Below are positions 1 to 7,063 of a DNA stretch of 10,296 nt, piece after piece. Location: positions 1-10,296 of the forward strand of contig DLQV01000015.1 in NCBI GenBank assembly GCA_002474415.1, read 5' to 3'. Position numbers and translations under genes: made by a program. The notes under the pieces are model-generated. The model saw only the letters and a program-made list of their open reading frames with translations. It was not told where the DNA came from and made no database searches. Source of the DNA: Lachnospiraceae bacterium UBA7598. Lineage in GTDB: Bacteria > Bacillota > Clostridia > Lachnospirales > Lachnospiraceae. The stretch's first letter is position 1. Each line of letters begins with the position of its first letter.

Positions 1-96
1 GTATCAAAGACAACGATAGAACTGATGAGTGATCTGGGATTGTTTGGCGATATGCCGGAATCCAATCAGCTTTCCCTGTTTGATTTTGGCGCGTAA
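1..96 (+). CDS. polC: PolC-type DNA polymerase III alpha subunit, C-terminal end (partial)
   Basis: Frame 1 is open from the window edge for 31 codons and stops at TAA 94-96. The tail reads VSKTTIELMSDLGLFGDM and then PESNQLSLFDFGA. The 'SKTT...L...G...LP..NQLSLF' ending is the characteristic C-terminus of the Gram-positive replicative polymerase PolC, with the NQLSLF segment being the usual terminal sliding-clamp-binding motif. The enzyme copies chromosomal DNA with the beta clamp. Only the last 31 residues are present, so the polymerase, exonuclease and OB domains are outside the window and cannot be checked. Three residues (DFGA after LSLF, counting F as part of the motif) extend slightly beyond the usual end. 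The call rests on this short tail and is recognition, not alignment. Confidence 0.82.
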   Translation, partial: VSKTTIELMSDLGLFGDMPESNQLSLFDFGA

Positions 97-118
97 GGTT
101 ATGGAAGTTTTGAAAAAC

Positions 119-157
119 AAAAGAGGAGGAACCGCATTTTTGGGTTCCTCCTCTTTT
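119..157. terminator. Bidirectional intrinsic terminator between polC and the DUF5050 gene
   Basis: A perfect 15-bp stem pairs 119-133 with 143-157 around a 9-base loop (134-142). The outer four pairs are A-T on both sides, so each strand ends the hairpin in a run of T. It lies 22 bases after the polC stop and 14 bases after the stop of the converging DUF5050 gene, so it can serve both transcripts. Confidence 0.9.
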
Positions 158-171
158 ATAGTCTTATAAAT

Positions 172-1191
172 TTATTTTTTGATAACGCCGGGATGGAAAG
201 CGGTGAGTGTTCCCGGATGATCGGTCGGTGTACAGAACATTTCTTTTGTCTTAAAATCGGTAAAATAGATGTAACTGGAAGTGACATTGATATTGGAGTA
301 ATTGCCCTGGGCCAGTTCCTGATATCCACTGCCGTCATTTTTGATCATACAAAGGGCCGGATTGTCTTCGGAATAGCGCTGGTAAAAAATGCTGCTTCCG
401 TATACATTGTAGAGATCCAGACTGTCCTTGGTAAGTGTAACCGGATGACCGGATTTCATATTGGTATGTACCAGGGCATTGTTCTGATCCACATCCATAT
501 AATAAACATTGTCGTCACTGGTTACGATCGGTTTAAAAGAATTACATTCGTAGACTTTACTTAAGCTGTCATTGGCGGTATCCAGATGATAGATGGCGCC
601 ATCACTTTCCGTTCCGCTGGTGTAAATATACTGCCCCAACGTGCTGCATGTAAAAATGTAAGGCGAATATACTTTTTTGCGTCCTTCACCATCGATTCCG
701 ATCTTGTAAAGCGTTGTAGCATCCTTGTCATCGTAGTGCAGATAATAAATGTAGTTTCCGACAAGCGAGGCATACAGGCAGGGATCTTTGTCTAAAATTT
801 TAGTGTTTTCTCCATTCTGGTCAATTCTGCACAGACTGTTTCTTGCGTAGGAGAAGAAATCAAATCCGGTTCCATTATTTTCATTATTGCGTACATAGTA
901 TACATAATGGTCATCGGCGTTGATATACATGACACGGTCATAACTGAGTTTTTTCAGATGATTGCCGCTGGTGTCCATGGAATACAGCCGGTAATCGTCA
1001 TCCGGATTGGCAAAATAAACGGTTCCGTTTTTCTCACAAAACAAGCCGGCATTGTATAGGTTTCCGGCAGTATTTCCGTTGACATAGCTTGTGTTGTATT
1101 TGATCTTACTTTTCTGATGGCTGTAAAATCCCAGTCCCGCAACTACCACGACCAAAACAGCAATTATAATTATGGGCAAATGTTTTTTCAT
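172..1191 (-). CDS. Membrane-anchored DUF5050-type seven-repeat beta-propeller protein
   Basis: The protein has 339 residues. Lys2-Lys3 are followed by a hydrophobic segment at about residues 5-23 (IIIIAVLVVVVAGLGF), which fits an uncleaved N-terminal anchor with the rest outside the cell. No lipobox cysteine is seen there. From about residue 56 the chain repeats a unit of roughly 40 residues: an aromatic strand such as 'VYFAN', 'VYYVR', 'IYYLH', 'IYTSG', 'VYYMD', 'IFYQR' or 'IYFTD', followed by 'LY.ID..G.....L'. I count seven units, starting near 57, 97, 147, 188, 228, 267 and 306, which suggests a seven-bladed propeller. This pattern matches the DUF5050 family of Firmicutes surface proteins, whose ligand is unknown. 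The start is supported by AAGGAGGA at 1201-1208, nine bases upstream. The gene is monocistronic, converges on polC and diverges from pheA. No catalytic motif is visible. Confidence 0.85.
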   Translation of the reverse strand: MKKHLPIIIIAVLVVVVAGLGFYSHQKSKIKYNTSYVNGNTAGNLYNAGLFCEKNGTVYFANPDDDYRLYSMDTSGNHLKKLSYDRVMYINADDHYVYYVRNNENNGTGFDFFSYARNSLCRIDQNGENTKILDKDPCLYASLVGNYIYYLHYDDKDATTLYKIGIDGEGRKKVYSPYIFTCSTLGQYIYTSGTESDGAIYHLDTANDSLSKVYECNSFKPIVTSDDNVYYMDVDQNNALVHTNMKSGHPVTLTKDSLDLYNVYGSSIFYQRYSEDNPALCMIKNDGSGYQELAQGNYSNINVTSSYIYFTDFKTKEMFCTPTDHPGTLTAFHPGVIKK

Positions 1192-1221
1192 AATATCGAG
1201 TCCTCCTTGGTAAGTTGTATC

Positions 1222-1248
1222 TTGCCTTTTATTCCTTTGTGTTATAAA
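1222..1248 (+). promoter_or_regulatory. Candidate pheA promoter with extended -10
   Basis: A TTGCCT box (1222-1227) is followed after 15 bases by TATAAA (1243-1248), which is preceded by the extended element TGT at 1240-1242. The spacer is short, so the extended -10 would have to compensate. The predicted start near 1255 gives a leader of about 24 bases. No other better -35/-10 pair is seen before pheA. Confidence 0.45.
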
Positions 1249-1257
1249 ATTTTATCA
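1249..1257 (-). promoter_or_regulatory. Candidate extended -10 for the DUF5050 gene
   Basis: On the minus strand TGATAAAAT (1257-1249) reads as an extended -10 with TAAAAT as hexamer. No good -35 is found 17 bases upstream, so support is weak. It abuts the + strand -10 of pheA and shares the palindrome 1244-1255. Confidence 0.25.
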
Positions 1258-1266
1258 TAAATCATG

Positions 1267-1272
1267 AAGGAG
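1267..1272 (+). promoter_or_regulatory. pheA ribosome binding site that decides the start codon
   Basis: AAGGAG at 1267-1272 stands six bases before the ATG at 1279. An in-frame ATG at 1264 overlaps this site and has no ribosome binding site of its own, so 1279 is the better start. Confidence 0.8.
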
Positions 1273-1278
1273 CGCTAT

Positions 1279-2409
1279 ATGAAAGATTTACTAGATATCC
1301 GAAAAGATATTGATAAAATTGACGAACAGATCGTAAAACTCTATGAGGAACGAATGAAACTGACTTCGGATGTAGCTGAATACAAAATAAATACCGGGAA
1401 GCAGATTTTTGACAAGGAGAGAGAGGAATCCAAGCTGGCAACGCTGCAGAAAAAAGCGGAAAGCGATTTTACCAGACATGGAATTCGTGAACTTTTTGAG
1501 CAGATTATGGCGATGAGCCGTAAGAAACAGTATAAACTGCTGACGGAACATGGAATTATGCCACCGCAGGAATTTGAGCCGATTCACAATCTGGATTATT
1601 CCAATGCAAGGATTGTTTTTCAGGGACTCGAAGGTGCCTACAGCCAGCTTGCCATGGAACAGTTTTTTGGAGAAAACTGCAATAATTTCCATGTGGAGAG
1701 CTGGAAGGATGCCATGGAAGCCATCAAGAACGGGGATGCCGATTACGCAGTACTTCCGATTGAGAATTCTTCAGCAGGAATTGTGTCGGAAAATTATGAT
1801 CTGCTGGTAGAATACGATAATTATATCGTCGGGGAGCAGATTATCCGTATTGATCATGCACTTTTAGGACTTGAAGATGCAGATGAGAGAGATATCCGTA
1901 CCGTGTATTCGCACAAACAGTCACTGATGCAGTGCAGTGAATTTCTGGACAGCCATGCGGACTGGGAGAAATTCAGCGTCAGCAATAATGCCGTTGCAGC
2001 CAAGAAGGTTAAAGAGGACGGGGAGATTTCCCAGGCGGCGATTGCCAGTGCAAAAAATGCCGAGATTTATGGGTTGAAAGTATTACGCAATTCCATTCAG
2101 AATAATAAAAATAATTCGACCCGGTTTATTGTTGTGACAGGCAAAAAAGTGTATACCGATCAGGCAGACCGGATCAGCATCTGTTTTGAGATCAATCATG
2201 AGAGTGGTGCTTTATATCATGCACTGTCGCATTTTATTTATAACGGTCTGAATATGACAAATATCCAGTCACGCCCGTTACAGAATAAAAACTGGGAATA
2301 TCGTTTCTTTGTTGATTTTGAAGGAAGATTTGAGGATAATGCAGTGCAGAATGCGCTGCGCGGACTTCGGGAGGAAACAATTGCATTCCGGATTCTTGGT
2401 ACGTATTAG
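1279..2409 (+). CDS. pheA: Bifunctional chorismate mutase / prephenate dehydratase
   Basis: This 376-residue protein converts chorismate to prephenate and then to phenylpyruvate, the last dedicated steps to phenylalanine. Residues 1-88 are an AroQ-type chorismate mutase with the expected active-site set R8, R25, K36, D45, E49, S80 and Q84. Residues about 103-290 are the prephenate dehydratase domain, with 'FQGLEGAYSQLA', 'YAVLPIENSSAGIV' and the essential Thr-Arg-Phe triad T281-F283. Residues about 297-376 are an ACT domain that normally binds phenylalanine for feedback inhibition. Its two signature motifs are slightly altered: GALY at 310-313 for GALV, and QSRP at 330-333 for ESRP. The length and domain order match clostridial P-proteins. 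The start at 1279 is chosen over the in-frame ATG 1264 for its ribosome binding site. It heads a probable operon with the Ppx-like gene (27-base gap) and ppk. Confidence 0.95.
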   Translation: MKDLLDIRKDIDKIDEQIVKLYEERMKLTSDVAEYKINTGKQIFDKEREESKLATLQKKAESDFTRHGIRELFEQIMAMSRKKQYKLLTEHGIMPPQEFEPIHNLDYSNARIVFQGLEGAYSQLAMEQFFGENCNNFHVESWKDAMEAIKNGDADYAVLPIENSSAGIVSENYDLLVEYDNYIVGEQIIRIDHALLGLEDADERDIRTVYSHKQSLMQCSEFLDSHADWEKFSVSNNAVAAKKVKEDGEISQAAIASAKNAEIYGLKVLRNSIQNNKNNSTRFIVVTGKKVYTDQADRISICFEINHESGALYHALSHFIYNGLNMTNIQSRPLQNKNWEYRFFVDFEGRFEDNAVQNALRGLREETIAFRILGTY

Positions 2410-2436
2410 TCAGAATTGGTGAAAGAAGGTGGGCGT

Positions 2437-3975
2437 ATGGCAATTCACACATTTGCAGCAATTTATATTGGCACATACGATGTGAGCCTGAAAGTATTTG
2501 AGTTTACAAACAGAAAAAAGTTTCATGAGGTGGATCACATCCGTTCCCGGCAGGAACTGGGGAAAGGCGCTTACGGCACCGGAACGATCGGATATGAGCA
2601 GGTGGAAGAACTCTGTGAAACACTGGCACAGTTTAAAGAGATCATGGAAAGCTACAAGGTAGACAGTTATGAAGTCTGTGCTGCGGCCGCACTCCGCGAT
2701 GCCACGAATGAGATATTTGTTCTCGACCAGATTTATCTGCGAACCGGATTCCGGGTAAAAGTGCTCAGCAATTCGGAACACCGTTTTATCAGCTATAAAG
2801 CAGTGGCGGGAAGTCCGGTGTTTGAGGAGATGATAAAGACAAGTGCAGCAGTCGTGGATGTCGGCGGAGCGAGCGTACAGATCACGTTATTCCGCAACGG
2901 AAAAATGATTACGACACAGCACATGGAAGCGGGCATCATGCGCTTGCGGAATCTGCTTGGAGACCGTGGATATTCCCTGAAAATGTATGAAAACCAGATT
3001 GAGGAATATGTCAATAAAAAACTTGAAGGATTCCGGGCCATGTATATGAATGCCCCGGTCGATTATCTGATCCTGATCAGTGACTATGCTGGCGGTCTGG
3101 TGAAAAAGATTGAGGAAAAAGGCGGAAAAAGCCGTCAGGTGAAGCTGGATAAATTCTCTAAATTTATCGATAAACTGCTCAAAAAGACGCTGGAAGAAAT
3201 TACGGCGGAATTAAATCTTTCGGATGAAAGGGAACCGTTAATTATTCCGGCACTTGTGCTGTATAAGATGATGGCACACAATATTAATCCAAAAGAAGTA
3301 TGGGTGCCGGGAGCAAACATTCAGGATGGTATGGCATTTGATTATGCACAGCACAATAAACTGCTGGCATCGACACATGATTTTGATGCGGATGTCATTT
3401 CGGCGGCCACATTTTTATCGGAGCATTACCACAGTTTTTCTCCACACATTCAGACGCTTTCCAAGCTATCCATTAAGATTTTTGATGCGATGAAACAGGA
3501 ACACGGACTTGGAAAGCGAGCGCGTCTGTTGCTTCAGGTGGCTACGATCCTGCATGACTGTGGAAAGTATGTCAGCTTTGCGGAAGCGTCGGAGAGTACG
3601 TATCATATTATCATGTCCTCAGAGATTATCGGTCTGACCCATCAGGAGCGCGAGATTGTTGCACAGATCGTGCGCTACAATACCCTTCCGCTGGATCCGT
3701 ATGAGGAAGTCGCTGATGTATTGAGCCAGGAAGAGTATCTTTGTGTGGCAAAACTTTCGGCAATTCTTCGTGTGGCAAATGCATTGGATCAGAGCCACAA
3801 ACAGAAATTTAAAAATATCCGGATCGCGGTGAGAGACAGAAAACTTGTGATTACGGTTGAGGCATTTGAGGATATCGCACTGGAACAGGCATTGTTTGAC
3901 GCAAAGACCTCTTATTTTGAAAATGTATACAGCATGAAACCTGTTTTAAAAGAAAAGCGTATTTATAACTATTAG
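2437..3975 (+). CDS. Ppx/GppA-family protein with C-terminal HD domain, first phosphate motif altered
   Basis: The 512-residue protein has the Ppx/GppA plan: an actin-like (ASKHA) N-terminal half (about 1-300) and an HD domain (about 320-500). Family members hydrolyse polyphosphate or pppGpp. Motifs present are ALRDATN, LSNSEHRF (109-117, with E114 in the region of the catalytic Glu) and the second phosphate loop DVGGAS (141-146). The first phosphate loop, usually D-[IV]-G-S, reads Y10-I-G-T13: the conserved Asp is Tyr, encoded by TAT. The HD domain keeps its likely metal ligands H337, H373-D374 and D451, with H390 nearby. So N-terminal phosphatase activity is doubtful while the HD part looks able to bind metal. 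ATG 2437 is preferred to the upstream TTG 2416, because AAGGTGG at 2426-2432 lies just before it. Position before ppk points to polyphosphate control, as hydrolase or as a sensor; which one cannot be settled here. Confidence 0.85.
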   Translation: MAIHTFAAIYIGTYDVSLKVFEFTNRKKFHEVDHIRSRQELGKGAYGTGTIGYEQVEELCETLAQFKEIMESYKVDSYEVCAAAALRDATNEIFVLDQIYLRTGFRVKVLSNSEHRFISYKAVAGSPVFEEMIKTSAAVVDVGGASVQITLFRNGKMITTQHMEAGIMRLRNLLGDRGYSLKMYENQIEEYVNKKLEGFRAMYMNAPVDYLILISDYAGGLVKKIEEKGGKSRQVKLDKFSKFIDKLLKKTLEEITAELNLSDEREPLIIPALVLYKMMAHNINPKEVWVPGANIQDGMAFDYAQHNKLLASTHDFDADVISAATFLSEHYHSFSPHIQTLSKLSIKIFDAMKQEHGLGKRARLLLQVATILHDCGKYVSFAEASESTYHIIMSSEIIGLTHQEREIVAQIVRYNTLPLDPYEEVADVLSQEEYLCVAKLSAILRVANALDQSHKQKFKNIRIAVRDRKLVITVEAFEDIALEQALFDAKTSYFENVYSMKPVLKEKRIYNY

Positions 3976-3989
3976 ATCGGAGGGCTTTT

Positions 3990-6116
3990 ATGGACACAAA
4001 GATAGATTTTAAAGATCCGGCATATTATGAAAACCGTGAGCTTAGTTGGATTAAGTTTGACCAGCGTGTATTAAGTGAAGCAAGAGATAAATCCATTCCG
4101 CTTTTGGAACGGTTGAAATTTGTCAGTATTACTTCTTCCAATTTAGACGAATTTTTTATGGTAAGGGTGGCATCTTTAAAGGATATGGTACACGCAAAAT
4201 ATAAAAAGCGTGATATCGCTGGGATGACCGCCACGGAACAACTTTCCGCCATCAACAAACAGGCGCGGGAGCTGGTCAATATCCAGTACAGTACATTCAG
4301 CCGTTCCCTGATGCCGCTTCTTCGTAAAGAAGGAATATATCTTCTGGATGCACATGAAGATCTGAATGAGGAACAGGCGCGTTTTGTGGATCGCTATTTT
4401 ATGGAAAATGTCTATCCGGTACTCACCCCGATGGCAGTGGATGCATCGCGTCCGTTTCCGCTGATTCGCAATAAGACATTGAATATTGCAGCACTTCTGA
4501 CCGGAAAGAAAACGGAGGATGAGACTGTGTTTGCGACCGTGCAGGTGCCAAGTGTTCTGCCGCGCCTAGTACAGATTCCAAGCGAAGGGGAAACAAAGTC
4601 TTTTATTCTGCTTGAGCAGATCATAGAACGCAACATAGGCATACTATTTTCTAATTACAAGGTATTGTGTGCATATCCGTACCGGATCATGCGAAACGCA
4701 GATCTGACGATTGATGAGGATGAGGCATCAGATCTGCTGAAAGAGATTGAAAACAAATTAAAGATGCGTCAGTGGGGAGAAGTTATCCGTCTGGAAATTG
4801 AAGAGAAGGTAGATAAAAAACTTCTGAAATTTTTAAAGACGGAGCTGAAAGTATCGGATGAGGATATTTTTCAGATTGCAGGTCCGATCGATCTGACTTT
4901 TCTGATGAAAATGTATGGCATAGACGGATACGATCATCTCCGCTATAAACCATATACGCCACAGCAGGTGCCGGAAATTGCACCGGGAAGTGATATTTTT
5001 GCGGCGATCCGTAAAGGGGATATTTTCCTGCACCATCCATACGAAACCTTTGATCCGGTTGTGGATTTCATCCGGCAGGCATCTAAAGATCCGGATGTTC
5101 TGGCAATCAAACAGACACTGTATCGTGTCAGCGGGAATTCTCCGATTATCAGCAGTCTGGCACAGGCAGCAGAAAATGGCAAGCAGGTGTCGGTTCTGGT
5201 TGAGCTGAAAGCCCGTTTTGATGAGGAACACAACATTGTCTGGGCCAAAAAACTGGAACAGGCAGGCTGTCATGTTATTTATGGTCTTGTTGGTCTTAAG
5301 ACACACAGCAAGATCGCACTGGTGGTCCGCCGGGAGGAGGATGGAATTCGCCGCTATGTTCATCTGGGAACCGGAAACTATAACGATTCGACTGCAAAAT
5401 TATATACGGACTGTGGAATCTTTACCTGCAAAGAGTCAATCGGGGAGGACGCCACAGCGGTGTTTAATATGTTATCCGGATATTCCGAACCGCTGGCATG
5501 GAATGAGCTGGTGTTGGCACCATACTGGCTGCGGGATAAATTTTTGCGCCTGATTGGCAGGGAAACGAAAAATGCGCGGCAGGGTAGAGAAGCCCGTATC
5601 GTGGCAAAGATGAATTCCCTCTGTGATCCAGGCATTATTGCGGCACTGTATGAGGCATCTGCAAGCGGTGTAAAGATTGATCTGATCGTGCGCGGAATCT
5701 GCTGTCTGCGCGTCGGAATTCCGGGAGTGAGTGAAAATATTTCCGTGCGCTCCATTGTGGGAAATTTCTTGGAGCACAGCCGTATTTTCTATTTTTATAA
5801 TGACGGAAATCCGGAAGTATTTATGGGAAGTGCGGACTGGATGCCGCGAAATCTTGACCGGCGTGTAGAGATTGTTTTCCCGGTGATTGAGGAAGAACTC
5901 AAAGAAAAAGCATTGCATATCCTGCATGTGGAACTGGAAGATAATGTAAAAGCGCGTGTGATGCAGCCGGATGGTACGTATGAAAAACTTGACAAGCGGG
6001 GCAAAGTTCTGATAAACTCACAGGAGCAGTTTTGTGCGGAGGCAAAAGCAGCAGTGCCGGATCAGAATCCGGGAAATAACCAGCGGCTGTTTATTCCGGC
6101 AGAACCGGCGGAATAA
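3990..6116 (+). CDS. ppk1: Polyphosphate kinase 1
   Basis: The 708-residue enzyme makes polyphosphate from ATP reversibly, through a phospho-histidine. All four PPK1 regions are recognisable: the N-terminal domain with NRELSWIKFDQRVL (15-28) and NLDEFFMVR (51-59), a middle domain to about 310, and two phospholipase-D-like C-terminal domains. The phosphorylated histidine is H439 in T-H-S-K, and H458 begins the HLGTGNYN motif. The second essential histidine is H596 in LEHSRIF, and the Mg/phosphate-binding arginines are R379 and R409. All four are offset by +4 from the E. coli residues (H435, H592, R375, R405), so the catalytic core is complete. The start is supported by CGGAGGG at 3978-3984. 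It follows the Ppx-like gene by 14 bases and is likely cotranscribed. No terminator separates it from the infC promoter 16 bases downstream, so read-through into the ribosomal operon leader is possible. Confidence 0.97.
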   Translation: MDTKIDFKDPAYYENRELSWIKFDQRVLSEARDKSIPLLERLKFVSITSSNLDEFFMVRVASLKDMVHAKYKKRDIAGMTATEQLSAINKQARELVNIQYSTFSRSLMPLLRKEGIYLLDAHEDLNEEQARFVDRYFMENVYPVLTPMAVDASRPFPLIRNKTLNIAALLTGKKTEDETVFATVQVPSVLPRLVQIPSEGETKSFILLEQIIERNIGILFSNYKVLCAYPYRIMRNADLTIDEDEASDLLKEIENKLKMRQWGEVIRLEIEEKVDKKLLKFLKTELKVSDEDIFQIAGPIDLTFLMKMYGIDGYDHLRYKPYTPQQVPEIAPGSDIFAAIRKGDIFLHHPYETFDPVVDFIRQASKDPDVLAIKQTLYRVSGNSPIISSLAQAAENGKQVSVLVELKARFDEEHNIVWAKKLEQAGCHVIYGLVGLKTHSKIALVVRREEDGIRRYVHLGTGNYNDSTAKLYTDCGIFTCKESIGEDATAVFNMLSGYSEPLAWNELVLAPYWLRDKFLRLIGRETKNARQGREARIVAKMNSLCDPGIIAALYEASASGVKIDLIVRGICCLRVGIPGVSENISVRSIVGNFLEHSRIFYFYNDGNPEVFMGSADWMPRNLDRRVEIVFPVIEEELKEKALHILHVELEDNVKARVMQPDGTYEKLDKRGKVLINSQEQFCAEAKAAVPDQNPGNNQRLFIPAEPAE

Positions 6117-6131
6117 ATTTACAGAAAACAG

Positions 6132-6160
6132 TTGACAATGCCGTAGTCAGGTGGTATAGT
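6132..6160 (+). promoter_or_regulatory. Strong sigma-A promoter of the infC-rpmI-rplT operon
   Basis: TTGACA (6132-6137) matches the -35 consensus fully. It is followed after exactly 17 bases by TATAGT (6155-6160). Transcription should start near 6167, giving an untranslated leader of about 145 bases before infC. Confidence 0.92.
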
Positions 6161-6166
6161 CAAATA

Positions 6167-6297
6167 GTTGTTAAGAAACAAGTAGAGTATCCACTCTCAC
6201 CTAAGCGCAATCGGGCGACTTAGAGTTCATACTTTTAGCATGTTATATGAATGTTAGATGTAATAGTGGATAGTCTGCCTATCCACTATTTTTTATT
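6167..6297 (+). promoter_or_regulatory. infC operon attenuator leader, L20-autoregulation type
   Basis: The leader carries three ordered structures. First is a small hairpin, AGAGT 6184-6188 with ACTCT 6193-6197 and an ATCC loop. Second is a stem pairing CTAAGCGC 6201-6208 with 6215-6223 (one bulged A at 6218). Third is the terminator at 6262-6290. TATCCACT (6188-6195) in the first hairpin is complementary to AGTGGATA (6265-6272) in the 5' arm of the terminator, so an antiterminator or pseudoknot pairing can compete with it. In Bacillus subtilis and other Firmicutes, excess L20 binds such a leader as a mimic of its 23S rRNA site and promotes termination before infC. Position, operon and architecture fit that family (Rfam L20 leader); the exact match to the covariance model was not tested. 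Confidence 0.78.
6262..6296 (+). terminator. Regulated intrinsic terminator (attenuator) before infC
   Basis: A perfect 12-bp stem pairs 6262-6273 with 6279-6290 around a 5-base loop, followed by a T-rich tail (6289-6296). It ends two bases before the infC ribosome binding site. A terminator inside a leader between a strong promoter and its operon implies conditional read-through. Confidence 0.9.
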
Positions 6298-6302
6298 GGA
6301 GG
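6298..6302 (+). promoter_or_regulatory. infC ribosome binding site pointing to an ATT start
   Basis: GGAGG at 6298-6302 lies nine bases before ATT 6312 but 21 bases before the first in-frame ATG (6324). Normal spacing therefore selects the ATT codon. Confidence 0.8.
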
Positions 6303-6311
6303 TACAAAACC

Positions 6312-6818
6312 ATTAGCGAATTAATGATTAACGAACAGATCAGAGACAGAGAGGTTCGTCTGATCGGACCGGATGGCGAGCAGATTGGTGTTGTCTCATC
6401 CAGAGAGGCACAGAAAATTGCAGATGAAGCCGGACTTGACCTTGTCAAGATTGCTCCGAATGCAAAGCCGCCTGTATGCAAGGTAATTGATTACGGTAAG
6501 TATCGTTATGATCTTGCACGTAAGGAAAAGGATGCAAAGAAGAAGCAGAAGACAGTGGAATTAAAAGAAATCCGCCTGTCACCAAACATTGACACCAATG
6601 ATTTGAACACCAAGATGAACGCTGCAAAGAAGTTCCTCGCAAAAGGCAATAAAGTCAAGATCACACTTCGTTTCCGTGGTCGCGAGATGGCACATATGAA
6701 CAGCAGCAAGCACATCTTAGATGATCTTGCTGAGCAGCTTTCCGATATCGCAGTAGTGGAAAAAGCACCGAAGATCGAGGGAAGAAGCATCGGTATGGTG
6801 TTGGCAGAGAAGAGATAA
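6312..6818 (+). CDS. infC: Translation initiation factor IF-3, starting at ATT
   Basis: IF-3 binds the 30S subunit, prevents premature 50S joining and checks the start codon and initiator tRNA. With the ATT start the protein has 168 residues. The N-terminal domain (about 1-80) begins (M)[18 protein letters not shown] and contains [21 protein letters not shown], the IF-3 signature region; a lysine-rich linker ([10 protein letters not shown]) follows; the C-terminal domain runs from [10 protein letters not shown] to [13 protein letters not shown] chose ATT 6312 rather than ATG 6324 because of the ribosome binding site at 6298-6302 and because E. coli and B. subtilis infC also use ATT or AUU starts, which lets IF-3 repress its own translation. 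The gene is first in the operon, 23 bases ahead of rpmI, and is preceded by the attenuator leader. Confidence 0.96.
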   Translation: MSELMINEQIRDREVRLIGPDGEQIGVVSSREAQKIADEAGLDLVKIAPNAKPPVCKVIDYGKYRYDLARKEKDAKKKQKTVELKEIRLSPNIDTNDLNTKMNAAKKFLAKGNKVKITLRFRGREMAHMNSSKHILDDLAEQLSDIAVVEKAPKIEGRSIGMVLAEKR

Positions 6819-6841
6819 CATTTATTAAGGAGGAATACACA

Positions 6842-7039
6842 ATGCCAAAAATTAAGACAAACAGAGCAGCAGCAAAGCGTTTCAAAGCAACCGGAACCGG
6901 AAAGTTAAAGAGAAACAAGGCTTACAGAAGACATATCTTAACAAAGAAAACAACAAAGAATAAGAGAAATCTCAGAAAAGCAACAATGATGGATCAGACA
7001 AACATCAAGAACATGAAGAAGATTTTACCATACATCTAA
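6842..7039 (+). CDS. rpmI: 50S ribosomal protein L35
   Basis: The 65-residue protein begins [20 protein letters not shown] and is rich in Lys and Arg, with the family features 'KT..AA.KRFK.TG.GK..R..A...H.L..K..K.KR.LR' along its whole length. Length is normal for L35, which binds 23S rRNA in the large subunit. AAGGAGG at 6827-6833 sits eight bases before the ATG. Gene order infC-rpmI-rplT is the usual one in Firmicutes. Confidence 0.97.
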   Translation: MPKIKTNRAAAKRFKATGTGKLKRNKAYRRHILTKKTTKNKRNLRKATMMDQTNIKNMKKILPYI

Positions 7040-7063
7040 GATTTGTTAAGGAGGATATAGGAA

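Noticed and set aside
193-564. 123-codon + strand reading frame
   Set aside because: It lies wholly antisense to the DUF5050 gene, whose protein has clear repeats, a membrane segment and a ribosome binding site. The + frame has none of these.
1264-1278. Alternative pheA start at ATG 1264
   Set aside because: This ATG overlaps the ribosome binding site used by ATG 1279 and has none of its own.
2416-2436. Alternative start of the Ppx-like gene at TTG 2416
   Set aside because: The seven added residues are encoded by the ribosome binding region, and homologous sequence begins at ATG 2437.
4833-5363. 176-codon minus-strand reading frame
   Set aside because: It is a shadow of ppk1 over its most conserved part. 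No ribosome binding site or recognisable domain was seen.
5472-5927. 151-codon minus-strand reading frame
   Set aside because: It is antisense to the catalytic C-terminal domain of ppk1 and its translation has no familiar features.
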